NCBI GenBank assembly: GCA_946902985.2
Contig: OX336389.2
Coordinates: 146,929,099 to 146,993,098 of the forward strand
DNA from: Meconema thalassinum
Lineage: Eukaryota; Arthropoda; Insecta; Orthoptera; Tettigoniidae
Direction: 5' to 3'
Length of the DNA stretch: 64,000 bases
Part shown: piece by piece, positions 24,010-31,571 of the stretch
Layout of the letters: each line of letters starts with the position of its first letter
How positions within the stretch are numbered: the first letter of the stretch is position 1
Made by a program: the position numbers and the translations under genes
The notes under the pieces: generated by a model
Told to the model about the DNA's origin: nothing
The model's input: only the letters and a program-made list of their open reading frames with translations
The model's database searches: none

Positions 24010-24180
24010 GATCAAAATTAAATTCTAGGCATAGTTGAGTTGGAACCCAAGACTTCAGGGATAACACCCAAGTATACTAGCCACTACACAGCAAGATGGG
24101 CAAATTATCATGCAACACAACATAAAAATAAAAGTTTCCTGTAGTGTAACTCATTGGCTGACAACCATAGATGGGAATTC
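24010..24180 (-). repeat. tRNA-like module, left arm
   Basis: On the minus strand there is a tRNA-like stretch GTGTAGTGGCTAGTATACTTGGG followed by a B-box-like TTGGGTTCCAACTC. Mirror copies are at 25,440-25,625, and related pieces lie at about 17,490-17,560 and 58,260-58,315. It is probably a decayed tRNA-derived SINE that became part of the repeated unit. Confidence 0.5.
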
Positions 24181-24184
24181 AAAC

Positions 24185-24265
24185 CCAAGACCTCAGGACT
24201 TTTGTTTTGAACATTATCAGAAATATTATTCCATTTACATTTTGCTGCTGCTTATAGTTATAAGA
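24185..24265 (-). pseudogene. FLYWCH type-2 relic, left arm
   Basis: About 25 codons on the minus strand (NSYNYKQQQNVNGIIF) match the middle of the FLYWCH type-2 fingers at 55,229-55,684 and 57,337-57,630 (GYSYNY.RQNV.GIIFWQC). The rest is lost. It shows that the palindrome arm once carried two FLYWCH genes, as the 54.7-58.9 kb unit still does. The mirror relic is at about 25,365-25,445. Confidence 0.65.
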
Positions 24266-24289
24266 GTTGGCATTAATATGGGGAAGTAA

Positions 24290-24500
24290 AAGAGTGGGAG
24301 CAAATGTGGGAGCCAATATGGAAGCCAATATGGGAGCAAATGTGGGAGTCAATATGTAGGCAAATGTGGGAGCAAATATGGGAGCAAATGTGGGAGCCAA
24401 TATGAGAGCAAATGTGGGAGCCAATATGGGAGTCCACATGGGGGCAAATATTGGGAGCAAATGTGTGAGCAAATGTGTGAGCAAATGTGTGAGCAAATCA
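24290..24500. repeat. Minisatellite near palindrome centre, left
   Basis: Units of about 12 bp (GGGAGCAAATGT, GGGAGCCAATAT) repeat for ~200 bp. The mirror copy is at about 25,200-25,355. It has the same general unit as the minisatellite at 23,480-23,775. Confidence 0.8.
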
Positions 24501-24767
24501 GCTCACCTCGGATATCAACAGTGAGTACTCATATCCACCGCTAGATAGCGGAAACAAACTTTGTGTGTTGTATGTAACTATCTTACAAAGTTTGACTGCA
24601 TGCAAAACGTGCTTGTATAATCTGTGCATATAATTTTAATATACAATTAACACTAAGTGTTCAGAACTAACATGTATAACCTTGTCTAGGGTATATAGAC
24701 GATCCTTAGCAAGAAAGACTGACTAACCCAGGAGTGTAAAGCCTTGCCATGTGCTGTAAGCACTTGT

Positions 24768-24945
24768 TGGCAGAAAATGGTTCCTATTAATAACGGACTT
24801 AATGAAAATGAAACGTGTTTGGAGTGTCGTCTTAAATCCTATTTTATACGTTGTGATACGTGTAAGGAATTAAGAAGACACTCCAAACACGTTTCATATT
24901 CATTAAGTCCGTTATTAATAGGAACCATTTTCTGCCAACAAGTGC
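24768..24945. repeat. Hairpin at the palindrome centre
   Basis: The left arm TGTTGGCAGAAAATGGTTCC onwards (from 24,768) is the near-perfect reverse complement of the sequence ending GGAACCATTTTCTGCCAACA at about 24,945. The only unpaired part is a loop of roughly 26-35 bases near 24,842-24,870. At 58,689-58,834 the related unit ends in a similar hairpin with different loop contents. Confidence 0.9.
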
Positions 24946-25199
24946 TTACTGCACATGGCAAGGCTTTACACTCCTGGGTTAGTCAGTCTTTCTTGCTAAG
25001 GATCATCTATATACCCTAGACAAGGCTATACAATTTAGTTCTGAACACTTAGTGTTAATTGTATATTAAAATTATATGCACAGCTTATACAAGAACGTTT
25101 TGCATGCAGTCAAACTTTGTAAGATAGTTACATACAACACACAAAGTATGTTTCCGCTACCTAGCGGTGGATATGAGTACTCACTGGTGATATCCGAGG

Positions 25200-25355
25200 T
25201 GAGCTGATTTGCTCACACATTTACTCTCAATATTTGCCCCCATATTGACTCCCATATTGGCTCCCACATTTGCTCTCATATTGGCTCCCACATTTGCTCC
25301 CATATTTGCTCCCATATTGGCTTCTATATTGGCTCCCACATTTGCTCCCACTTTT
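25200..25355. repeat. Minisatellite near palindrome centre, right
   Basis: Reverse complement of 24,290-24,500: TTTGCTCCCATATTGGCTCC-type units. It is shorter than the left copy, so unit number differs between arms. Confidence 0.8.
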
Positions 25356-25364
25356 TTATTTCCC

Positions 25365-25445
25365 CATATTAATGCCAACTCTTATAACTATAAGCAGTAG
25401 CAAAATGTAAATGGAATAATATTTCTGATAATGTTCAAAACAAAA
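25365..25445 (+). pseudogene. FLYWCH type-2 relic, right arm
   Basis: Plus-strand copy of the relic at 24,185-24,265: NSYNYKQ, then AKCKWNNI in a shifted phase because of a single-base difference. It is non-functional. Confidence 0.6.
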
Positions 25446-25625
25446 GTCCTGAGGTCTTGGGTTTGAATTCCCAACTATGGTTGTCAGCCAATGAGTTACA
25501 CTACAGGAAACTTTTATTTTTATGTTGTGTTGCATGATAATTTGCCCATCATGCGGTGTAGTGGCTAGTATACTTGGGTGTTATCCCTGAAGTCTTGGGT
25601 TCCAACTCAAATATGCCTAGAATTT
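25440..25625 (+). repeat. tRNA-like module, right arm
   Basis: Mirror of 24,010-24,180: GCGGTGTAGTGGCTAGTATA followed by CTTGGGTTCCAACTC. It is a decayed tRNA-derived element in the palindrome arm. Confidence 0.5.
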
Positions 25626-25644
25626 AATTTTGATCTGAGAGATG

Positions 25645-25830
25645 AAAGGTTAGGTTAGGTGAAGTTAGATTAGGTAAAGTTAGGTTAGGTGAAGTTATGA
25701 TAGGTTAGGAGAGGTAAAGTTCACTCAAGTTAGGTTAGGTGAAGTTAGGTTAGGTTAGGTTAGGTGAGGTTAGGTTAGGTTAGTTGAGGTAAGGTGAGGT
25801 GAGGTGAGGTTAGGTTAAGTTATGACTAAG
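25645..25830 (+). repeat. Degenerate (TTAGG)n tract, right arm
   Basis: Plus-strand GTTAGGTTAGGTTAGG with GTGAGGT and AAGTTA variants, mirroring 23,806-24,000. Here TTAGG reads rightwards, away from the palindrome centre. Confidence 0.85.
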
Positions 25831-25859
25831 ATTGTTATGTCTAGTTGTTTTAGAAAAAC

Positions 25860-26130
25860 ACCACTTTTGCTCTCATATTTGCTTCCATATTTTCTTTGCA
25901 CTTTAAACTATCATGACTTGTGTATTTATTTTTGCTGACATATTTGTTGACATATTTGTTAGCATATTTGCTCCCACTTTTTATATTTGCTTGGCTCCAA
26001 CATTTGATCCCATATTTGCTCCCACTTTTTTTTGCTCACAGTTTTTAATCCCACATTTGCTGCCACTTTTGCTCCCACATTTTCCCCCCCACATTTGCTC
26101 CCACTTTTGCATGTATATATGCTCCCACAT
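25860..26130. repeat. Minisatellite upstream of right-arm FLYWCH gene
   Basis: TTTGCTCCCATATTTGCTCC-type units, the mirror of 23,480-23,775, directly upstream of the FLYWCH start at 26,194. A 69-base piece of it (25,968-26,036) reappears unchanged inside the satellite array at 26,982-27,050. Confidence 0.8.
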
Positions 26131-26447
26131 TAAACTATTGTTGTCATTACCAAGTTGTCTATACTAGAGATTAGTTTGTGTTTGACAGTTGATATGGAAG
26201 TATCAGTGACTAGGTATGGTAAGCTTTATGCATACTATAAAGGATATTCATACATTGTGAAACGAAGCAATAAAAATGGAAATGTTATTTGGCGCTGTTC
26301 AAAGCAACGATCGAAACAGTGTCGAGGAATGCTTAAGACAAAACAATTGGAAATACTTTCCTCAAACAATCATGATTGTAAACTTAATAATCACGCTAGT
26401 CTAAATGTGAGGAAAACTCAAACCAAAGCAAAAAACCAAGTCCAAGC

Positions 26448-26460
26448 AAAAGATAGTGCT
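26448..26460 (+). repeat. Target-site duplication, left
   Basis: AAAAGATAGTGCT, repeated exactly at 30,982-30,994. The uninterrupted left-arm gene has this sequence only once, which shows that it is host sequence duplicated on insertion. Confidence 0.9.
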
Positions 26461-26981
26461 AAAACTCAGCAATCCTTCTAGGTTTGTGCCGTGTCTTGTG
26501 TGGGGTTTCGCCTAGGACACCAAGCTAGGCTCATCGGCGGGCTCTTGGTGTCCCCGCCCGGACCCCCACAGGAGTGACGAACTGCGCGCCACCTCCCTTT
26601 ATATAAGGTGCAACTGCACCACTTGACTACGAGAACTAAAAGCTCAAGCAGCCTTAACCTCCCTATGAAGGCTTCCAAAAAGATGGTATATTGGCTTTCA
26701 CGGCCGGTGAATTAAAACTCAGCAATCCTTCTAGGTTTGTGCCGTGTCTTGTGTGGGGTTTCGACGAGGACACCAAGCTAGGCTCATCGGCGGGCTCTTG
26801 GTGTCCCCGCCCGGACCCCCACAGGAGTGACGAACTGCGCGCCACCTCCCTTTATATAAGGTGCAACTGCACCACTTGACTACGAGAACTAAAAGCTCAA
26901 GCAGCCTTAACCTCCCTATGAAGGCTTCCAAAAAGATGGTATATTGGCTTTCACGGCCTGTGAATTAAAACTCAGCAATCC
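26461..26981 (-). repeat. Two inverted 253-bp units
   Basis: Minus-strand units joined head to tail at about 26,714. The unit nearer the right has a small change at 26,763-26,769 (GACGAGG where others have GCCTAGG), which breaks helix II of its ribozyme motif. The array edge lies directly against the left target duplication at 26,460. Confidence 0.9.
26499..26570 (-). ncRNA. Hammerhead-like motif, inverted copy
   Basis: The same 72-nt motif as the plus-strand copies, read on the minus strand, with all three helices intact. A second inverted copy at 26,752-26,823 has a disrupted helix II and is probably dead. Confidence 0.65.
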
Positions 26982-27050
26982 TTGCTCCCACTTTTTATAT
27001 TTGCTTGGCTCCAACATTTGATCCCATATTTGCTCCCACTTTTTTTTGCT
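26982..27050 (+). repeat. 69-bp templated copy of nearby minisatellite at inversion junction
   Basis: Identical to 25,968-26,036 in the same orientation, starting TTGCTCCCACTTTTTATATT. It separates the inverted units from the plus-strand units. Short overlaps at both joins (TT on the left, GCT on the right) suggest copying by template switching or end-joining synthesis during insertion. Confidence 0.9.
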
Positions 27051-27267
27051 GTGGGGGTCCGGGCGGGGACACCAAGAGCCCGCCGATGAGCCTAGCTTGG
27101 TGTCCTAGGCGAAACCCCACACAAGACACGGCACAAACCTAGAAGGATTGCTGAGTTTTAATTCACCGGCCGTGAAAGCCAATATACCATCTTTTTGGAA
27201 GCCTTCATAGGGAGGTTAAGGCTGCTTGAGATTTTAGTTCTCGTAGTCAAGTGGTGCAGTTGCACCT

Positions 27268-27302
27268 TATATAAAGGGAGGTGGCGCGCAGTTCGTCACT
27301 CC
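27268..27302 (+). promoter_or_regulatory. TATA box and initiator in each unit
   Basis: TATATAAA at 27,268-27,275 is followed 30 bp later by TCACTCC (27,296-27,302), which fits the initiator pattern YYANWYY with the A at 27,298 as the expected start. The ribozyme motif begins five bases further on. The arrangement repeats in every unit. This is a plausible RNA polymerase II core promoter; activity is inferred. Confidence 0.55.
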
Positions 27303-27374
27303 TGTGGGGGTCCGGGCGGGGACACCAAGAGCCCGCCGATGAGCCTAGCTTGGTGTCCTAGGCGAAACCCCACA
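27303..27374 (+). ncRNA. Hammerhead-like ribozyme motif, typical unit (type III topology)
   Basis: Helix III: TGTGGGGG with CCCCACA (one bulged G), then cleavage triplet GTC (27,310-27,312). Helix I: CGGGC/GCCCG closing a 13-nt loop GGGGACACCAAGA. Core strand: CCGATGA, against the canonical CUGAUGA, so position U4 is C. Helix II: GCCTAG/CTAGGC closing a 9-nt loop CTTGGTGTC. Then GAAA. Loop II is perfectly complementary to nine bases of loop I (GACACCAAG), so a kissing-loop contact of the kind used by natural hammerheads is possible. All other core bases, including G5, A6, G8, A9, G12, A13, A14 and the A15.1-U16.1 pair, fit. The C4 change may lower activity. Confidence 0.75.
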
Positions 27375-28061
27375 CAAGACACGGCACAAACCTAGAAGGA
27401 TTGCTGAGTTTTAATTCACCGGCCGTGAAAGCCAATATACCATCTTTTTGGAAGCCTTCATAGGGAGGTTAAGGCTGCTTGAGCTCTTAGTTCTCGTAGT
27501 CAAGTGGTGCAGTTGCACCTTATATAAAGGGAGGTGGCGCGCAGTTCGTCACTCCTGTGGGGGTCCGGGCGGGGACACCAAGAGCCCGCCGATGAGCCTA
27601 GCTTGGTGTCCTAGGCGAAACCCCACACAAGACACGGCACAAACCTAGAAGGATTGCTGAGTTTTAATTCACCGGCCGTGAAAGCCAATATACCATCTTT
27701 TTGGAAGCCTTCATAGGGAGGTTAAGGCTGCTTGAGCTTTTAGTTCTCGTAGTCAAGTGGTGCAGTTGCACCTTATATAAAGGGAGGTGGCGCGCAGTTC
27801 GTCACTCCTGTGGGGGTCCGGGCGGGGACACCAAGAGCCCGCCGATGAGCCTAGCTTGGTGTCCTAGGCGAAACCCCACACAAGACACGGCACAAACCTA
27901 GAAGGATTGCTGAGTTTTAATTCACCGGCCGTGAAAGCCAATATACCATCTTTTTGGAAGCCTTCATAGGGAGGTTAAGGCTGCTAGAGCTTTTAGTTCT
28001 CGTAGTCAAGTGGTGCAGTTGCACCTTATATAAAGGGAGGTGGCGCGCAGTTCGTCACTCC

Positions 28062-28132
28062 TGTGGGGTCCGGGCGGGGACACCAAGAGCCCGCCGATGA
28101 GCCTAGCTTGGTGTCCTAGGCGAAACCCCACA
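28062..28132 (+). ncRNA. Hammerhead-like motif, unit with perfect helix III
   Basis: In this 252-bp unit the G run is four instead of five, so helix III pairs without a bulge: TGTGGGGT with ACCCCACA, eight pairs including U16.1-A15.1. The rest equals the typical unit. It is the best-folding copy and a natural test of whether the bulge matters. Confidence 0.7.
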
Positions 28133-30981
28133 CAAGACACGGCACAAACCTAGAAGGATTGCTGAGTTTTAATTCACCGGCCGTGAAAGCCAATATACCA
28201 TCTTTTTGGAAGCCTTCATAGGGAGGTTAAGGCTGCTTGAGCTTTTAGTTCTCGTAGTCAAGTGGTGCAGTTGCACCTTATATAAAGGGAGGTGGCGCGC
28301 AGTTCGTCACTCCTGTGGGGGTCCGGGCGGGGACACCAAGAGCCCGCCGATGAGCCTAGCTTGGTGTCCTAGGCGAAACCCCACACAAGACACGGCACAA
28401 ACCTAGAAGGATTGCTGAGTTTTAATTCACCGGCCGTGAAAGCCAATATACCATCTTTTTGGAAGCCTTCATAGGGAGGTTAAGGCTGCTTGAGCTTTTA
28501 GTTCCCGTAGTCAAGTGGTGCAGTTGCACCTTATATAAAGGGAGGTGGCGCGCAGTTCGTCACTCCTGTGGGGGTCCGGGCGGGGACACCAAGAGCCCGC
28601 CGATGAGCCTAGCTTGGTGTCCTAGGCGAAACCCCACACAAGACACGGCACAAACCTAGAAGGATTGCTGAGTTTTAATTCACCGGCCGTGAAAGCCAAT
28701 ATACCATCTTTTTGGAAGCCTTCATAGGGAGGTTAAGGCTGCTTGAGCTTTTAGTTCTCGTAGTCAAGTGGTGCAGTTGCACCTTATATAAAGGGAGGTG
28801 GCGCGCAGTTCGTCACTCCTGTGGGGGTCCGGGCGGGGACACCAAGAGCCCGCCGATGAGCCTAGCTTGGTGTCCTAGGCGAAACCCCACACAAGACACG
28901 GCACAAACCTAGAAGGATTGCTGAGTTTTAATTCACCGGCCGTGAAAGCCAATATACCATCTTTTTGGAAGCCTTCATAGGGAGGTTAAGGCTGCTTGAG
29001 CTTTTAGTTCTCGTAGTCAAGTGGTGCAGTTGCACCTTATATAAAGGGAGGTGGCGCGCAGTTCGTCACTCCTGTGGGGGTCCGGGCGGGGACACCAAGA
29101 GCCCGCCGATGAGCCTAGCTTGGTGTCCTAGGCGAAACCCCACACAAGACACGGCACAAACCTAGAAGGATTGCTGAGTTTTAATTCACCGGCCGTGAAA
29201 GCCAATATACCATCTTTTTGGAAGCCTTCATAGGGAGGTTAAGGCTGCTTGAGCTTTTAGTTCTCGTAGTCAAGTGGTGCAGTTGCACCTTATATAAAGG
29301 GAGGTGGCGCGCAGTTCGTCACTCCTGTGGGGGTCCGGGCGGGGACACCAAGAGCCCGCCGATGAGCCTAGCTTGGTGTCCTAGGCGAAACCCCACACAA
29401 GACACGGCACAAACCTAGAAGGATTGCTGAGTTTTAATTCACCGGCCGTGAAAGCCAATATACCATCTTTTTGGAAGCCTTCATAGGGAGGTTAAGGCTG
29501 CTTGAGCTTTTAGTTCTCGTAGTCAAGTGGTGCAGTTGCACCTTATATAAAGGGAGGTGGCGCGCAGTTCGTCACTCCTGTGGGGGTCCGGGCGGGGACA
29601 CCAAGAGCCCGCCGATGAGCCTAGCTTGGTGTCCTAGGCGAAACCCCACACAAGACACGGCACAAACCTAGAAGGATTGCTGAGTTTTAATTCACCGGCC
29701 GTGAAAGCCAATATACCATCTTTTTGGAAGCCTTCATAGGGAGGTTAAGGCTGCTTGAGTTTTAGTTCTCGTAGTCAAGTGGTGCAGTTACACCTTATAT
29801 AAAGGGAGGTGGCGCGCAGTTCGTCACTCCTGTGGGGGTCCGGGCGGGGACACCAAGAGCCCGCCGATGAGCCTAGCTTGGTGTCCTAGGCGAAACCCCA
29901 CACAAGACACGGCACAAACCTAGAAGGATTGCTGAGTTTTAATTCACCGGCCGTGAAAGCCAATATACCATCTTTTTGGAAGCCTTCATAGGGAGGTTAA
30001 GGCTGCTTGAGCTTTTAGTTCTCGTAGTCAAGTGGTGCAGTTGCACCTTATATAAAGGGAGGTGGCGCGCAGTTCGTCACTCCTGTGGGGGTCCGGGCGG
30101 GGACACCAAGAGCCCGCCGATGAGCCTAGCTTGGTGTCCTAGGCGAAACCCCACACAAGACACGGCACAAACCTAGAAGGATTGCTGAGTTTTAATTCAC
30201 CGGCCGTGAAAGCCAATATACCATCTTTTTGGAAGCCTTCATAGGGAGGTTAAGGCTGCTTGAGCTTTTAGTTCTCGTAGTCAAGTGGTGCAGTTGCACC
30301 TTATATAAAGGGAGGTGGCGCGCAGTTCGTCACTCCTGTGGGGGTCCGGGCGGGGACACCAAGAGCACGCCGATGAGCCTAGCTTGGTGTCCTAGGCGAA
30401 ACCCCACACAAGACACGGCACAAACCTAGAAGGATTGCTGAGTTTTAATTCACCGGCCGTGAAAGCCAATATACCATCTTTTTGGAAGCCTTCATAGGGA
30501 GGTTAAGGCTGCTTGAGCTTTTAGTTCTCGTAGTCAAGTGGTGCAGTTGCACCTTATATAAAGGGAGGTGGCGCGCAGTTCGTCACTCCTGTGGGGGTCC
30601 GGGCGGGGACACCAAGAGCCCGCCGATGAGCCTAGCTTGGTGTCCTAGGCGAAACCCCACACAAGACACGGCACAAACCTAGAAGGATTGCTGAGTTTTA
30701 ATTCACCGGCCGTGAAAGCCAATATACCATCTTTTTGGAAGCCTTCATAGGGAGGTTAAGGCTGCTTGAGCTTTTAGTTCTCGTAGTCAAGTGGTGCAGT
30801 TGCACCTTATATAAAGGGAGGTGGCGCGCAGTTCGTCACTCCTGTGGGGGTCCGGGCGGGGACACCAAGAGCCCGCCGATGAGCCTAGCTTGGTGTCCTA
30901 GGCGAAACCCCACACAAGACACGGCACAAACCTAGAAGGATTGCTGAGTTTTAATTCACCGGCCGTGAAAGCCAATATACC

Positions 30982-30994
30982 AAAAGATAGTGCT
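30982..30994 (+). repeat. Target-site duplication, right
   Basis: AAAAGATAGTGCT, the partner of 26,448-26,460. The gene continues directly after it with GCTCAAGATAA. Confidence 0.9.
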
Positions 30995-31571
30995 GCTCAA
31001 GATAATATTAACTTCAAATTTAATACACTACAACGCACTCATGCTGTTAGCGAGTTGTTTAATGAGAAACCTTTAACACCTCCTGTGAAACCCATGTTCA
31101 GACACGCACCCACATCTCAAAAGCCCTCAACCCTATCACAGACAATATATCCCATCAAAAAGTTGGTGGGGGAAGGTAATGGTGATAATAATAACATAAC
31201 AATGTTAAAGCATTCTAGCACATCTAAAAAGAAGCTTTCAACACTACCAAAGGCAACTCAAACCATTGAACACACTGTGGACATAGGTGGAAATTATAAT
31301 GGTAATGATATTAATGATGATGATCATCATTATGAAAATGATTATAATTATGAGGATGATAATCATGATAATGGTGATAATGATGCACTGCTTCCCGAGT
31401 TTTTGAAACCATTCATAAAAATAGCAAAGGGAACGATCCTAATATATTAGTCGAACGTCTACAGCTCTTGCATGCCTGTAAACAGGTTGGTCATATTGGT
31501 TATGAGAAAGAGCTATTAAATATAGAAAATTAACTTCGTAAAGCTGCTATTATTGTGTGATGGGTCCCCTA

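Larger units (their letters stand above)
26461..30981 (+). mobile_element. Hammerhead-carrying 253-bp tandem array (retrozyme-like)
   Basis: About 18 units inserted in the right-arm FLYWCH gene with a 13-bp target duplication. Two units lie inverted at the left (26,461-26,981). A 69-bp copy of nearby minisatellite follows, then about 15.5 units in plus orientation (27,051-30,981). Units are nearly identical (two are 252 bp). Each has a TATA box, an initiator-like sequence and a hammerhead-like motif. Tandem units plus hammerhead plus target duplication are the known signature of retrozymes and related non-autonomous elements mobilised by Penelope-like elements. No reverse transcriptase is present in the array. 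Confidence 0.8.
27051..30981 (+). repeat. Plus-strand 253-bp tandem array, about 15.5 units
   Basis: Sixteen ribozyme motifs occur in this part. Their predicted cleavage points are after 27,059, 27,312, 27,565, 27,818, 28,070, 28,323, 28,576, 28,829, 29,082, 29,335, 29,588, 29,840, 30,093, 30,346, 30,599 and 30,852. Units differ by only a few substitutions, so homogenisation or amplification was recent. The array begins with G at 27,051, six bases past where the predicted transcription start would fall, and ends with a partial unit at CCAATATAC. Each unit is open for 66 codons only because it is repeated; this is not a gene. Confidence 0.95.
26194..31557 (+). pseudogene. FLYWCH-Polinton chimera, right arm, split by satellite
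   Basis: ATG at 26,194 (MEVSVTRYG). The FLYWCH finger is intact here, with CSKQRSKQCRG and NHDC as the likely C-C-H-C zinc ligands. After 26,460 the gene is interrupted by the 253-bp array. It resumes at 30,982 with DSAAQDN and then the Thr/Pro segment (LTPPVKP, STLPKATQT), the acidic tract (DDDHHYENDYN) and FLKPFIK. A frameshift near 31,420 leads into the C-terminal domain (ERLQLLHACKQVGH), where one further codon is TAA; it ends ..AAIIV* at 31,557. Removing the array in thought would leave these other lesions, so the gene is doubly broken. Confidence 0.8.

Noticed and set aside
24700..25000. Palindrome as a telomere-telomere fusion
   Set aside because: In a fusion the TTAGG strands would point to the centre. 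Here they point away from it, and a unit-specific sequence lies between the tracts and the centre.
23453..26167. Phe-Ala-Pro or Gly-Ala-Asn repeat proteins
   Set aside because: They are translations of the GGGAGCAAATAT minisatellite in both arms; there is no start context or conserved flank.
26478..30935. A series of identical 66-residue open frames as a tandem gene family
   Set aside because: They recur exactly with the 253-bp period, match no family, and overlap the ribozyme motif and promoter of each unit. They are open only because the unit happens to lack stops in one frame.
27051..30981. CRISPR array
   Set aside because: The units are contiguous 253-bp repeats without unique spacers, and the sequence is eukaryotic.
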